From Bradyrhizobium iriomotense (GTDB lineage: Bacteria > Pseudomonadota > Alphaproteobacteria > Rhizobiales > Xanthobacteraceae), in NCBI RefSeq assembly GCF_018129405.1, contig NZ_JAFCLP010000026.1, forward strand, positions 20,075-84,074: DNA of 64,000 bases. Direction: 5' to 3'. The notes under the pieces were generated by a model. It was not told where the DNA came from. It made no database searches and saw only the letters and a program-made list of their open reading frames with translations. The position numbers and the translations under genes were made by a program. Each line of letters starts with the position of its first letter. The stretch's first letter is position 1. This document shows positions 26,713 to 35,130 of the stretch, piece after piece.

Positions 26713-28649
26713 TTCGACTTGGCGTTCTCTTTGGCGTTCTCTGCCGTCGGCGATTCCGCCGGTGCGGGACGCTTGCCTGCACCGGTGATGCGCTCGATCG
26801 CGGAGCGCACGGCATCGCTCCCCTTGCGGTCCTTGAGCATGTCGAGCAGCGGCGCGGAAGCCGGCGAGCGGCGGATCAGGCTTTCCGGATCGGGGAAGAT
26901 CAGGGGATCATCCCAGGGCCCCTGCACCACGAAAGGCAATTCGAAGCCCGACGCACTGTTGAGGCTCGCCACGCCCTTCATGTCGTATTCGCGCGTCGGC
27001 ACCGATGCGGTGCCGGTGAGCGTGATCTTCGCCGCCGGCCCTTCGACACGGATGTCTTCGGCGGTGGCGATGCCGTCGGAGAATTTCACCGCGATGGTGA
27101 GTTTGTCGTAAGGGGTCGAGCCGCTGCGGAAATTGCCGCCGCCCGACAGCGGCCGCCGCTCCAGCCGCTTCAGGAGCTGCTCGGCGTTGAAGCCCGAGAT
27201 CGCGCCGTTCTGCCCGGTTACCGTGGCACTGCCGTCGAGCGACTGCACGAGGCCGAACGGGCTCGAGCCGGAGGCAAGGAGGGAGACGTTGATGTTGCCG
27301 CGTCCGGACAGCTTGTTGAGGCCGAACAGCTCGGTTGCACAGGCCTGCAGGTCGACGTCGGTGAACTGAAACTGCGCCTTGATGTCGGCGACGCTGTCGG
27401 TGCGGGCGATGCCGAACGAACCTTTGGCGATGCCGCCATAGACCTGGGCTTCGCCCACCGAGAGCGCCAGCGTGCCGTTGCGCAAATTGGCGCCGATCGC
27501 GGTCCGGCCGAGCTTCGTTGGTCCGACCGTCAGCCGCGCGGCCGACAGGCGCATGTCGAGATCGGTGGTCGAGAGCCCGTTGAGATCGAACAGCTGCCTG
27601 TTCCAGTCGCGGGCGCCGCTCGCGAGCAGGCGGAAGGTCGAGATATAAGGTGTGAAGTCGAGCGCGTCGGCGGCGAGCGTCGCCTGCAGCATCTGTCGGC
27701 CGTTGTTGGCGTAGGTCATGACGCCCTCGGCGGTGTTGCCGTCGAGCTCGACATTGACATTGGTGAGCGCGATCGAGGCGCCCACCACGTTGGCGCGCGC
27801 CTTCAGCGCGAAGCGGCCGAAGCCGCCGCTGGCCGGCTGCGGCTGTCCGGTCCAGCGCAGCGCGTTGCGCAGGGACGGGCTGTCGATGGTGAGCATGCCC
27901 TCCATCATCGGGCTGGTGCGGTTGGCCACGCTGCCGTCGAAGGCGAGCTTGAGCGGCGCGCTGGCGATCCGCGCCTTCAGCCCCGAGCGGTCGCCGGAGA
28001 GGGCGGCGACGAAATCGGAAAAGCTGATCGAGCCGTCGACGCGCTCGCCGCGCCAGTCGAACTGCCCGGTCGCGGCGAAGGAGCGCGAGATCGACGGCCA
28101 GGCCAGCGACAGATCGATGTCCTCGAACTTCTCGATGGAATGGGTGGCGGCGTCCTCGTAATTGAGCATGCCGTCCTGGATCCTGATCTCGGAGAACGAC
28201 ACCTGGTTGTCGGCCCCGGGCTTCATGGTGCGGGCAATGGTCTGGATGAAGGGCGTCCAGTTGCTCTCGCCGTCCGGCTTGAGGCTGATATGGATGCGCG
28301 GCCTGAGCAGCGTCAGGTCGGCGATCTCGAACCGCTGCAGCAGCAGCGGCAGCAGCCGCAGATTGGCGGTGAGCACGTCGACATGGAGTGCGGGATCGCT
28401 GGTGCCGCCACCCTTCAGGCCGACGTCATGGAAGGAGATGTAGCTCGCCGGCAGCACCGAGATGTCGATGCTGCCCGCGACGTTGAGCTCCAGGCCGGTG
28501 ACGTCGCGGATCTGTGCTTCCACCGCCTTGCGCAACGCGTCGCGGTTGATGAGCCATGAGGTTGCGATCAGGGCGATCAGCGCGACGCCGAGCAGCGCCG
28601 CGATCGGCGTCCCGAGGCGCTTCATTCCTTGGGCCATGGTCAATGGCAT
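26709..28649 (-). CDS. AsmA-family protein
   Basis: A 646-residue protein with one N-terminal membrane helix (TPIAALLGVALIALIATSWLI) followed by the AsmA pattern IRDVTGLELNVAGSIDISVLPASYISFHDVGL and a long beta-rich body ending in AsmA_2-like FDLNGLSTTDLDMRLSA and VYGGIAKGSFGIA segments. AsmA proteins lie in the periplasm, inner-membrane anchored, and are linked to lipid transport or outer-membrane homeostasis. The last 40 residues are Lys/Ala/Pro-rich. The stop codon falls in the repeat copy A, so the tail may be a product of that insertion. It is divergent from scoAB. Confidence 0.85.
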   Translation of the reverse strand: MPLTMAQGMKRLGTPIAALLGVALIALIATSWLINRDALRKAVEAQIRDVTGLELNVAGSIDISVLPASYISFHDVGLKGGGTSDPALHVDVLTANLRLLPLLLQRFEIADLTLLRPRIHISLKPDGESNWTPFIQTIARTMKPGADNQVSFSEIRIQDGMLNYEDAATHSIEKFEDIDLSLAWPSISRSFAATGQFDWRGERVDGSISFSDFVAALSGDRSGLKARIASAPLKLAFDGSVANRTSPMMEGMLTIDSPSLRNALRWTGQPQPASGGFGRFALKARANVVGASIALTNVNVELDGNTAEGVMTYANNGRQMLQATLAADALDFTPYISTFRLLASGARDWNRQLFDLNGLSTTDLDMRLSAARLTVGPTKLGRTAIGANLRNGTLALSVGEAQVYGGIAKGSFGIARTDSVADIKAQFQFTDVDLQACATELFGLNKLSGRGNINVSLLASGSSPFGLVQSLDGSATVTGQNGAISGFNAEQLLKRLERRPLSGGGNFRSGSTPYDKLTIAVKFSDGIATAEDIRVEGPAAKITLTGTASVPTREYDMKGVASLNSASGFELPFVVQGPWDDPLIFPDPESLIRRSPASAPLLDMLKDRKGSDAVRSAIERITGAGKRPAPAESPTAENAKENAKSN

Positions 28650-28974
28650 GTCCTGATCGGGTTGGTTGTTGGTCCAGAAGGGCGGGCCGGGAGACCTGCG
28701 CGCCCACGCCCAAGGTTTGTTAGGCTACAAGTTTGGTCAGGTTACAAGTCTTGTTAGCTTACAAGCCCTGTTACGTTAAGTGCCGCAACTTGATGGGTTT
28801 TCTTGTCGCTTTCAAGGCCGCGGGCGGTTCTGCCCACGGCGTGGGCAGCTTCTAGCACCGCCCCGCGGACCGGAGAACCCCGTATCATTGACGGCTTTGG
28901 AGGATTTCGCCTAATAATCGCCGCCAACAAGGTGCGGCGGCTGCAAGCCGAAGGTTCAGTCGAGGTTTTTTTGC
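28650..28974. other. 325-bp divergent promoter region of AsmA and scoAB
   Basis: No gene is seen. The middle carries a 17-bp tandem repeat, listed separately. The part 28900-28975 ahead of scoA is A/T-richer but has no strong ribosome site beyond GAGG near 28961-28964. Confidence 0.5.
28715..28780. repeat. 17-bp imperfect tandem repeat, about 3.9 units
   Basis: Units at 28715-28731, 28732-28748, 28749-28765 and a 15-base remnant at 28766-28780. The consensus is close to TTTTGTTAGGTTACAAG, with TACAAG invariant in the first three units. It lies about 65 bp upstream of the AsmA gene start and about 195 bp upstream of scoA. This could be a multi-site operator or a slippage tract. Confidence 0.75.
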
Positions 28975-29682
28975 ATGAACAAGGTCTATCCCGACGCCAA
29001 GTCGGCGCTCGACGGCATTCTGAAAGACAACATGATGATCATGTCGGGGGGCTTCGGCCTCTGCGGCATTGCCGAGGAGCTGTCGGACGCGATCCGCGAA
29101 TCCGGCGTCAAGGGGCTGACGGTCGTCTCCAACAATGCCGGCGTCGACGGCATCGGGCTCAGCCGCCTCCTGGAAACCCGGCAGATCAAGAAGATGATCT
29201 CGTCCTATGTGGGCGAGAACAAGCTGTTCGCCCAGCAATTCCTCGCCGGCGAGCTGGAACTCGAATTCAACCCGCAGGGCACGCTGGCCGAGCGCATCCG
29301 CGCCGGCGGCGCCGGCATCCCGGCCTTCTACACCAAGACCGGCGTCGGCACGCTGATCGCCGAGGGCAAGGAAGTGAAGGAGTTCGACGGCGAGAAGTAT
29401 CTGATGGAGCGCGGCCTGTTCGCCGACCTCGCCATCGTGCATGCCTGGAAGGGCGACACCGCCGGCAACCTCATCTATCGCAAGACCGCGCGCAACTTTA
29501 ACCCGATGATGGCAACCGCCGCCAAGATCACGGTGGCGGAGGTCGAGCATCTGGTTCCGGCCGGCGAACTCAATCCCGACCACATCCACACGCCCGGCAT
29601 CTTCGTGAAGCGCATCGTCGAGGTCGGCACGGCCAAGAAGCGCATCGAATTCCGCAACACCCGCCCGCGCCCGAGCGCATGA
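28975..29682 (+). CDS. scoA: 3-oxoacid (succinyl-CoA) CoA-transferase subunit A
   Basis: Subunit alpha, 235 residues, of the heterodimeric class I CoA-transferase that moves CoA from succinyl-CoA to acetoacetate (or another 3-oxoacid) in ketone body use. The glycine-rich MSGGFGLCGIAEEL start, SNNAGVDGIGLSRLL and YIPAFYT-type segment GIPAFYTKTGVGT are typical of this subunit. GAGG precedes the ATG. The natural C-terminus (NTRPRPSA) ends in a TGA that lies inside a partial repeat element. Subunit B follows 68 bp later, an unusually wide gap filled by that element. Confidence 0.92.
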   Translation: MNKVYPDAKSALDGILKDNMMIMSGGFGLCGIAEELSDAIRESGVKGLTVVSNNAGVDGIGLSRLLETRQIKKMISSYVGENKLFAQQFLAGELELEFNPQGTLAERIRAGGAGIPAFYTKTGVGTLIAEGKEVKEFDGEKYLMERGLFADLAIVHAWKGDTAGNLIYRKTARNFNPMMATAAKITVAEVEHLVPAGELNPDHIHTPGIFVKRIVEVGTAKKRIEFRNTRPRPSA

Positions 29683-29722
29683 TCCGGAAAAGTGGACACC
29701 GGTTTTCCGATCAGATCATGCG
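29677..29722. repeat. half copy of the 103-bp repeat between scoA and scoB
   Basis: GCATGATCCGGAAAAGTGGA starts the element and TCAGATCATGC ends it, reproducing only the first hairpin block of the 103-bp family. The TGA at 29680-29682 within CATGATCC is the scoA stop. The hairpin sits inside the scoAB operon. Confidence 0.8.
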
Positions 29723-29750
29723 CCACTAAAGAATCGACAGGAGCACAACG

Positions 29751-30401
29751 ATGGCCTGGACCCGTGAACAGATGGCTGCGCGCGCCGCAAAGGAATTGCG
29801 TGACGGCTATTACGTCAATCTCGGCATCGGCATCCCGACGCTGGTCTCGAACTACATCCCCGACGGTATGGACGTCTCCTTGCAGAGCGAGAACGGCATG
29901 CTCGGCATGGGCCCGTTCCCCTATGAGGACGAGGTGGACGCGGACCTGATCAACGCCGGCAAGCAGACCGTCAGCGAGCTGCCTTCGACCAGCTATTTCT
30001 CCTCGGCGGATTCCTTCGGCATGATCCGCGGCGGCCACATGGATCTGTCGATCCTCGGCGCCATGCAGGTCGCCCAGAACGGCGATCTCGCCAACTGGAT
30101 GATCCCCGGCAAGATGGTCAAGGGCATGGGCGGCGCGATGGATCTCGTCGCCGGCGTCAAGCGCGTCGTCGTGGTGATGGAGCATTCGGCCAAGGACGGC
30201 CCGAAGCTGCTGAAGCAGTGCAACCTGCCGCTGACCGGCGAGCGCGTGGTCGACATGGTCGTCACGGATCTTGCCGTCTTCACCATCGACAAGCACGGCG
30301 ACGGCGGCATGGCCCTGATCGAACTCGCCGACGGCGTCTCGCTCGACGAGGTCAAGTCCAAGACCGAAGCCGAATTCCGCGTCGCGCTGAAGAACACGTA
30401 A
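29751..30401 (+). CDS. scoB: 3-oxoacid (succinyl-CoA) CoA-transferase subunit B
   Basis: Subunit beta, 216 residues, carrying the catalytic Glu of the [10 protein letters not shown] motif ([10 protein letters not shown]) that forms the enzyme-CoA thioester. Other family blocks are [17 protein letters not shown] and [14 protein letters not shown]. An AGGAG lies ahead of ATG 29751. It forms the enzyme with scoA; a sequence with this pair favours acetoacetate use, although an oxoadipate transferase (pcaIJ) is related. The absence of pca genes nearby supports scoB. Confidence 0.93.
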   Translation: MAWTREQMAARAAKELRDGYYVNLGIGIPTLVSNYIPDGMDVSLQSENGMLGMGPFPYEDEVDADLINAGKQTVSELPSTSYFSSADSFGMIRGGHMDLSILGAMQVAQNGDLANWMIPGKMVKGMGGAMDLVAGVKRVVVVMEHSAKDGPKLLKQCNLPLTGERVVDMVVTDLAVFTIDKHGDGGMALIELADGVSLDEVKSKTEAEFRVALKNT

Positions 30402-30413
30402 GCGGGCTTTCTT

Positions 30414-30508
30414 CGTAGGGTGGGCAAAGGCGCGATAGCGCCGTGCCCACCGTCTTATTCCGCATCTGCGGTGCGAATGGTGGGCACGCTTCGCTTTGCC
30501 CACCCTCA
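30414..30508. repeat. GGGTGGGC repeat with paired CCCACC ends
   Basis: CGTAGGGTGGGCAAAGGCG at the left and TTTGCCCACCCTCA at the right form the outer pair. Inner GGGCAAAGGCGCGATAGCGCCGTGCCC and GGTGCGAATGGTGGGC make further hairpins. A short relative is at 60279-60316. The 364-bp gap between scoB and nirV holds this, the next repeat and no gene. Confidence 0.8.
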
Positions 30509-30693
30509 TATCGTCTTCTGACTGAGTTCGATCGCAAGGAAAATTGTGCCATTATGGCCGGCGGTGGGCGTGCCTACAGTCGATGCTTGCATCTGGCTCT
30601 CCGTGGGTTCGAGTGTGGAAACCCAAACCTATCGGAAAGGCCACGCTCACCGCCCCATGGAATCTACGGCGGCTGTGCCCGCAAAGTCGGCGA

Positions 30694-30761
30694 GTAGCCC
30701 GCATGAGCGAAGCGACATGCGGGTCTATTTTCCCGGGTGTCGCTTCGCTCACCCGGGCTAC
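30694..30761. repeat. palindromic repeat (GTAGCCCG / CGGGCTAC ends)
   Basis: Left arm GTAGCCCGCATGAGCGAAGCG and right arm CGCTTCGCTCACCCGGGCTAC are near-complementary over about 20 bp. An inner ACATGCGGG and CCCGGGTGT pair is also seen. Related to 16179-16265. It lies 5 bp past the nirV stop. Confidence 0.75.
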
Positions 30762-30765
30762 GCGA

Positions 30766-31644
30766 TCACGACCGCGCGGCCCGCACCTTGCCCCACCGCG
30801 CCGACACGTTCGCCATCCACGTTCGCTCCTCCCGCACCAGGCGGAAGCCGAGATTTGCGGGGGGCACGCCTTGCGCGCAGCCGCCGGCGCGGGCGTCGCG
30901 GATGAAGTCGGTAACATAGGCGCGGTGCGCGCCTTCCGCGATGCGCACGCCGCAATTCACGGTCGGCCGGCCGGCATTGCCGGCCTCGTCGACCCTCGAG
31001 CGCACGAAGCAGGTCGAGGTCCATTCCCAGACATTGCCGGCGAGATCTTCAATGCCGTGCTCGTTCGCGCCGAACTTGCCGAACGGATGGGCTGCGGTGT
31101 CGAAGGGGTCGCGCTCGGACTCACGCTCATAGCGGCTGATCCAGCGCTTGGAAGGATCGTCCTGGTCCACCGGCGCGGCATCGTCCTTGAATCTGGAGCC
31201 CGCTGCAAACGCCCATTCCTCGTCGCTGGGCAGTCGGTAGTGCTGGCCGGTCTTGCGCGAGAGCCAGCCGGCATAGGCTTCGGCGTCGTGCCAGTTCACC
31301 TGCACCGCGGGACGATCGATGGCGACCGCCACGCCGCGATCGAGCGCGCGGCAGGCGCCGTCCTGCACGCAGATCTGATAGTCGGATGACGAGACCTGAT
31401 TCCGCATGATGTGCAGCGGCCTTGTGAAGCGAATCGCGCGCAGCGGCGCTTCCGCCTGCTGCCCGCCACGCGTGAAGTCGCCGGCCTCGCGATAGGAGAA
31501 ATTACCCGGCGCGATCCTGACGATCGCGGGCTCCGCCGCCGTGCCGTGAACCCTCATGTCCGAGACCAGGGGCGCCATCGCGATCGGCCCTGCGAGGCCG
31601 GCGGCGCAGGCGAGCAGCAGTTTCAGCTTGAATGCGATCAGCAT
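30766..31644 (-). CDS. nirV: NirV, formylglycine-generating-enzyme-like protein
   Basis: A 292-residue protein with the SUMF1/FGE-type fold downstream of nirK, the usual place of nirV. An N-terminal hydrophobic segment (KLKLLLACAAGLAGPIAMA) looks like a signal. Family blocks are VNWHDAEAYAGWLSRKTGQHYRLPSDEEWAFAAG, GIEDLAGNVWEWTSTCF and PANLGFRLVREE. The true FGE active site needs two specific Cys; here only scattered Cys are seen, so sulfatase activation is unlikely. NirV is linked to nitrite reductase but its activity is not settled. It is separated from nirK by 53 bp with a strong hairpin. Confidence 0.87.
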   Translation of the reverse strand: MLIAFKLKLLLACAAGLAGPIAMAPLVSDMRVHGTAAEPAIVRIAPGNFSYREAGDFTRGGQQAEAPLRAIRFTRPLHIMRNQVSSSDYQICVQDGACRALDRGVAVAIDRPAVQVNWHDAEAYAGWLSRKTGQHYRLPSDEEWAFAAGSRFKDDAAPVDQDDPSKRWISRYERESERDPFDTAAHPFGKFGANEHGIEDLAGNVWEWTSTCFVRSRVDEAGNAGRPTVNCGVRIAEGAHRAYVTDFIRDARAGGCAQGVPPANLGFRLVREERTWMANVSARWGKVRAARS

Positions 31645-31664
31645 GGTCGTCCCCCGAAAAGAAG

Positions 31665-31690
31665 AAGGGGCCGGTGATCACCGGCCCCTT
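31665..31690. terminator. perfect 26-bp palindromic hairpin between nirK and nirV
   Basis: The sequence at 31665-31677 is the exact reverse complement of 31678-31690, centred on a GATC. It starts 7 bp past the nirK stop. It should lower nirV expression relative to nirK or protect the nirK mRNA end. Confidence 0.8.
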
Positions 31691-31697
31691 GTCGCGT

Positions 31698-32792
31698 CTA
31701 GTTGGTGGCGGCCGGGATTTCCGCAGGCGCCTTCACCTGCATCATCAGATCGTCGTTCCACTTGCCTTCGACCTTGAAGTGCGCGGTGGCGCCGAGATCG
31801 GCGGCCTCGATCAGGTTATGCGTGACATAGGCGTAGATGCCGGGCTGCTGGAATTTGTACAGCGCAGCTCCCGCCGAACCGCCGCGGATGAACCATGTCT
31901 CGAGCCCGACTTCAGGCGCATTGTCGAACTTGCCGGTCTCCCAGACATAGTCGCCATGGCCGCCGATCAGGTGCGGACGGCTGTCGCGATTGGCCTGCGA
32001 GTGCACGATCAGCACGTTCTCGCCGACATTGGCGGTCAGCGCGTTCTTGCCGGTGAGTGCGCCCACCTTGCCGTTGAACACGACGTGGGTCGGCGTCAGC
32101 TTCTTCATCACCTCTTCGGTCTCGGTGAAGGCCTCGCCCGGCGAGTCGTAGGACTTGAAATTGCCCTTCTCGTCGCGCGGCACGTACATGTCCTGCTCGC
32201 CGATATAGTAGACCTTGTCGTACTTCAGCGCGTGGCCCTTGCCGTCGTTCAGTCCCTCACGCGGCAGCACCATCACGGCACCGTTCATGCCGGAGACGAC
32301 GTGCCAGGGGATCATCGGGCCGCCCGGCGCGCAGTGATAGACGAACACGCCGGTCTTGGTTGCCTTCCAGCGCAGCACGACCTGTTCGCCGGGATTGATC
32401 AGGGTGAGCGCGCCGCCGCCGAGCGCACCGGTCGCGGAATGGAAATCGATGTTGTGCGGCATGGTGTTGGTCGCGGGATTGACCAGCGTCGTCTCGACGT
32501 AGTCACCCTCATGCACGACCATCAGCGGGCCCGGCATCGAGCCGTTGAAGGTCATGGCCTGGAAGGTGGTGCCCTTCTCGTCGATGACGACCTTCTTCTC
32601 CTCGATCGTGAGCTTGAACTCGATGATCTTGGGGCCCTGCTTGGTCGCCTGCTCGTGCGCATGCACGAACGGCGGAGCGACCAGCTCTACCTTTTGACGC
32701 GGCAGTTTGAGATCATCGGCGGCCAGGGCGGGTGTCGCCAGCATCAGGGCGGTCGCGGCGGCGCTGATCAATGCGGCTCTGCGGGTGAACAT
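31698..32792 (-). CDS. nirK: copper-containing nitrite reductase
   Basis: A 364-residue periplasmic enzyme that reduces nitrite to nitric oxide. The start carries a Tat-type TRRAALIS then hydrophobic stretch ending ATPALA-AD. Two cupredoxin domains are present. Type 1 copper ligands are His113, Cys154, His164 and Met169, and type 2 ligands are His118, His153 and the His in YVTHNLIEA; Asp116 of HNIDFH is the catalytic acid (numbers from ATG 32792). ATG 32801 is an alternative, but GAAGG fits the inner ATG better. A TTG-N8-CAA box lies about 70 bp upstream. NirV follows. Confidence 0.96.
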   Translation of the reverse strand: MFTRRAALISAAATALMLATPALAADDLKLPRQKVELVAPPFVHAHEQATKQGPKIIEFKLTIEEKKVVIDEKGTTFQAMTFNGSMPGPLMVVHEGDYVETTLVNPATNTMPHNIDFHSATGALGGGALTLINPGEQVVLRWKATKTGVFVYHCAPGGPMIPWHVVSGMNGAVMVLPREGLNDGKGHALKYDKVYYIGEQDMYVPRDEKGNFKSYDSPGEAFTETEEVMKKLTPTHVVFNGKVGALTGKNALTANVGENVLIVHSQANRDSRPHLIGGHGDYVWETGKFDNAPEVGLETWFIRGGSAGAALYKFQQPGIYAYVTHNLIEAADLGATAHFKVEGKWNDDLMMQVKAPAEIPAATN

Positions 32793-32860
32793 TGGAAGCA
32801 TCCTTCATCTGAAATGGTCTTGATGACGGATGCAGTGTGCGCCTGTTGCGGCAAGAGTGT

Positions 32861-32874
32861 TTGCGCTGCGACAA
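32861..32874. promoter_or_regulatory. FNR/FixK/NnrR-type box upstream of nirK
   Basis: TTGCGCTGCGACAA fits the TTG-N8-CAA pattern used by FNR-family regulators, with the inner C/G variant. Its centre is about 75 bp upstream of nirK ATG 32792, compatible with a -41.5 position. Three more boxes of the same kind occur in this block. Confidence 0.7.
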
Positions 32875-33033
32875 GCTTCTGCCGGATTCGCCTCCGGTCA
32901 ATTCCTTTAAGAGATGCGTGGAAGGCCGCATCGATCATGCGAGGGATACGATGTCGCGCAGCGTCAACCGCGCCAACGGCAACTCGTTCGCATGTTCAGC
33001 TGCATTTGGTCGCGAGCGCATGGATGCACCCGA

Positions 33034-33240
33034 TCAGAGCAGGTGTATCGCCATCCAGACCGTGCCCCAGACCGCGAGCGACAGCGCGGCGAAGACGGCA
33101 GCCATGAGGGCCAGGATTCGTGCGAGGTGGCCGGCACCGGTCGCGGGCGCAACAGGGACAGGACGGAAGTCGTCGAGGCGCGGGATATGGCCGCGAATGC
33201 CGGTGAGCCAGAGAACGAGATCGAGCGCAAACGACGCCAT
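33034..33240 (-). CDS. small membrane protein of unknown function beside hemN
   Basis: A 68-residue product from ATG 33240, preceded by GGGAG 7 bases ahead. Two hydrophobic stretches (MASFALDLVLWLTGI and ALMAAVFAALSLAVWGTVWMAIHLL) suggest one or two membrane passes with a short Pro-rich loop. It sits between nirK and hemN, transcribed toward nirK, and its start is 62 bp from the shared TTG-N8-CAA box at 33302. It may be part of the nitrite-respiration regulon, but I recognise no family. Confidence 0.6.
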   Translation of the reverse strand: MASFALDLVLWLTGIRGHIPRLDDFRPVPVAPATGAGHLARILALMAAVFAALSLAVWGTVWMAIHLL

Positions 33241-33301
33241 GGCCTATCTCCCAGAGGGCAATGATTAAGCGTCACCATGGCCCCGATCCGGCGCCCGAAC
33301 T

Positions 33302-33315
33302 TTGAGCGAGCGCAA
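33302..33315. promoter_or_regulatory. FNR/FixK/NnrR-type box shared by hemN and the small membrane gene
   Basis: TTGAGCGAGCGCAA fits TTG-N8-CAA. It is centred about 93 bp before hemN ATG 33402 and about 68 bp before the divergent start at 33240, so it may serve either or both. Confidence 0.6.
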
Positions 33316-33401
33316 TGTGATCGCGCCGAAAGCGGGTAAATTGAGCATTATCCGAGGCTTGCCGCGATTGATCGCGGTCGGAATTTACGAATGGGTAAGA
33401 C

Positions 33402-34754
33402 ATGAGGACTGATCTCGCAGCAAGCTACGGCGAAGAGAGATTGCCGCGCTATACGAGCTATCCGACCGCGCCGCACTTCTCGCCGGCGATCGGCGCCGAT
33501 ACCTACGCCCGGTGGCTGTCGGAGCTTCCCGCCGGCACCAGCGCGTCGCTCTATCTGCACGTGCCGTTCTGCCGCGAGATGTGCTGGTATTGCGGCTGCC
33601 ATACCCAGATCGTGCGTCGCGACGAGCTGATCGCGGCCTACCAGCGGACGCTGCGCAGCGAGATCGCGCAGGTCGCCGAAACGATCGGCCGCCGCATCAA
33701 GGTCGAGCACATCCATTTCGGCGGCGGCACGCCGACGATCATGGCGCCGGAGGCTTTTGCCGAGTTGATGGCGGCGATGCGCCAGTCGTTCTTCGTGCTG
33801 CCGTCGGCCGAGATCGCGGTCGAGATCGACCCGAGAACGCTGACCGCCGACATGGTCGAGGCCATGCGGCTCTCCGGCGTCAACCGCGCCAGCCTGGGGG
33901 TGCAGAGTTTCGACCCCGTCGTGCAGCGCGCCATCAACCGCGTGCAGAGCTTTGAACAGACGGCATCCGTCGTCGAGATGCTCCGGAGTGCGGGTATCGC
34001 GGGAATCAATTTCGACCTGATCTACGGGCTGCCGCATCAGACCGTCGCCTCCTGCCTGGACACGGTGCGGCGCGCGCTCGAGCTCGCACCCGACCGCTTC
34101 TCGGTGTTCGGCTATGCGCACGTGCCGGCATTCAAGAAGCACCAGCGCATGATCAACGAGGCGGTGCTGCCTGACGGCCTTGCGCGTCACGACCAGGCTT
34201 GCGCGATCGCCAATGCGCTGAAGGAGGCGGGTTACGTGCAGATCGGGCTCGATCATTTTGCCCGACCCGACGATGCCATGGCCGTGGCTTTCGAGGAGCG
34301 CACGCTGCGCCGCAATTTCCAGGGCTATACCACCGACAGGGGCGAAGTCCTGCTCGGCTTCGGCGCGAGCGCGATCGGGCACTTGCCGCAAGGCTATGTC
34401 CAGAACGAGGTGCAGATCGGCGCCTATGCGCAAAGCATCACCAGCGGCCGGCTGGCCACTGCCAAGGGCTATGGCCTCACCGACGACGACCGGCTGCGCG
34501 CCGACATCATCGAGCGCATCATGTGTGAGTTCAGCGCCGATCTCGGCGACATCTGTGCGCGCCATGGTGCCGAGGCTGGCGCGATGCTCAAATCGGCGTC
34601 GCGTCTGAAGCCGCTGATCTCGGACGGCGTCGTGAGGCTGGACGGCGACCGACTCGCTGTCGCGAACGACTCGCGCTTCCTGGTCCGCAGCGTCGCCGCC
34701 GCGTTCGACGCGCATCTGGATCCGAGAAAGCAGTTGCACAGCAGGGCGGTGTAG
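33402..34754 (+). CDS. hemN: oxygen-independent coproporphyrinogen III oxidase
   Basis: A 450-residue radical-SAM enzyme that converts coproporphyrinogen III to protoporphyrinogen IX without oxygen. The iron-sulfur motif CREMCWYCGC supplies Cys57, Cys61 and Cys64, with Cys66 also conserved in the family. The PRYTSYPTA start, IHFGGGTPTI and SLGVQSFDPVVQ and NFDLIYGLPHQT blocks match HemN. It lies beside nirK and nnrR with an FNR-type box upstream, fitting low-oxygen expression for heme supply to respiration. The spacing to other genes suggests a single-gene unit. Confidence 0.95.
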   Translation: MRTDLAASYGEERLPRYTSYPTAPHFSPAIGADTYARWLSELPAGTSASLYLHVPFCREMCWYCGCHTQIVRRDELIAAYQRTLRSEIAQVAETIGRRIKVEHIHFGGGTPTIMAPEAFAELMAAMRQSFFVLPSAEIAVEIDPRTLTADMVEAMRLSGVNRASLGVQSFDPVVQRAINRVQSFEQTASVVEMLRSAGIAGINFDLIYGLPHQTVASCLDTVRRALELAPDRFSVFGYAHVPAFKKHQRMINEAVLPDGLARHDQACAIANALKEAGYVQIGLDHFARPDDAMAVAFEERTLRRNFQGYTTDRGEVLLGFGASAIGHLPQGYVQNEVQIGAYAQSITSGRLATAKGYGLTDDDRLRADIIERIMCEFSADLGDICARHGAEAGAMLKSASRLKPLISDGVVRLDGDRLAVANDSRFLVRSVAAAFDAHLDPRKQLHSRAV

Positions 34755-34759
34755 CCGCG

Positions 34760-34862
34760 TCATTCCGGGGCGCGCCTCTTGGCGCGAACCCGGAATCCAT
34801 TCCTCCACGTCATCTGCTGCGTGATGGATTCCGGGCTCGCGCTACGCGCGCCCCGGAATGAC
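34760..34862. repeat. extragenic repeat with TCATTCCGGGG / CCCCGGAATGA ends
   Basis: A 103-bp element. The ends are exact inverted repeats (TCATTCCGGGGCGCGC against GCGCGCCCCGGAATGA). Inner pairs include GAACCCGGAATCCAT and ATGGATTCCGGGCTC. Related to 19281-19380 and 55707-55808. It follows the hemN stop. Confidence 0.85.
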
Positions 34863-34870
34863 AGCCCAGC

Positions 34871-34884
34871 TTGCGCTCCAGCAA
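34871..34884. promoter_or_regulatory. FNR/FixK/NnrR-type box upstream of DUF1858 gene
   Basis: TTGCGCTCCAGCAA fits TTG-N8-CAA. It is centred 55 bp before ATG 34933, a suitable activator position. Confidence 0.6.
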
Positions 34885-34932
34885 AGAAACTCAACTCCGC
34901 TCCGCTATCGTCGTCTCGGAACGGAGTTGTCC

Positions 34933-35130
34933 ATGCCTTTTGGATCCGACGATCTGGTCGATGACATCATGCGCACGGCGCCGCACACGATCCGCGTGTT
35001 TCTTGCTTTCAGGCTGGCCTGCGTCGGCTGCCCGATCGCAACGTTCCACACGGTGGAAGACGCCTGCCGCGAGCACGGCATCGACCGCGACAAATTCCTC
35101 GCTGCGCTCTGCGACTGCGTGCCGGCGTGA
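34933..35130 (+). CDS. DUF1858 redox-disulfide-type small protein
   Basis: A 65-residue protein with the CVGCPIATFHTVEDACREHGID block of the DUF1858 (hybrid-cluster-associated redox disulfide) domain and a Cys pair CxxC plus C-terminal CDC. ATG 34933 follows GGAG; the frame is open back to 34858 but without support. It lies between hemN and nnrR with an FNR-type box upstream. DUF1858 proteins accompany nitrosative stress and nitrite/NO genes; a redox or iron-sulfur repair role is plausible, but not shown. Confidence 0.82.
   Translation: MPFGSDDLVDDIMRTAPHTIRVFLAFRLACVGCPIATFHTVEDACREHGIDRDKFLAALCDCVPA

Noticed and set aside
26625-28559. Long plus-strand open frame over the AsmA gene, starting MDESSSRFRLLFTRDL
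   Set aside because: It begins in the 103-bp repeat and is then the antisense of a clear AsmA gene. The same start peptide appears at other copies of the repeat, so it is repeat sequence, not a protein family.
30766-31644. Formylglycine-generating enzyme as a sulfatase activator
   Set aside because: No sulfatase gene is near and the Cys pattern of true FGE is not seen. The position behind nirK favours NirV.
33348-34808. 486-residue minus-strand open frame over hemN
   Set aside because: Antisense shadow of a radical-SAM gene with clear motifs.
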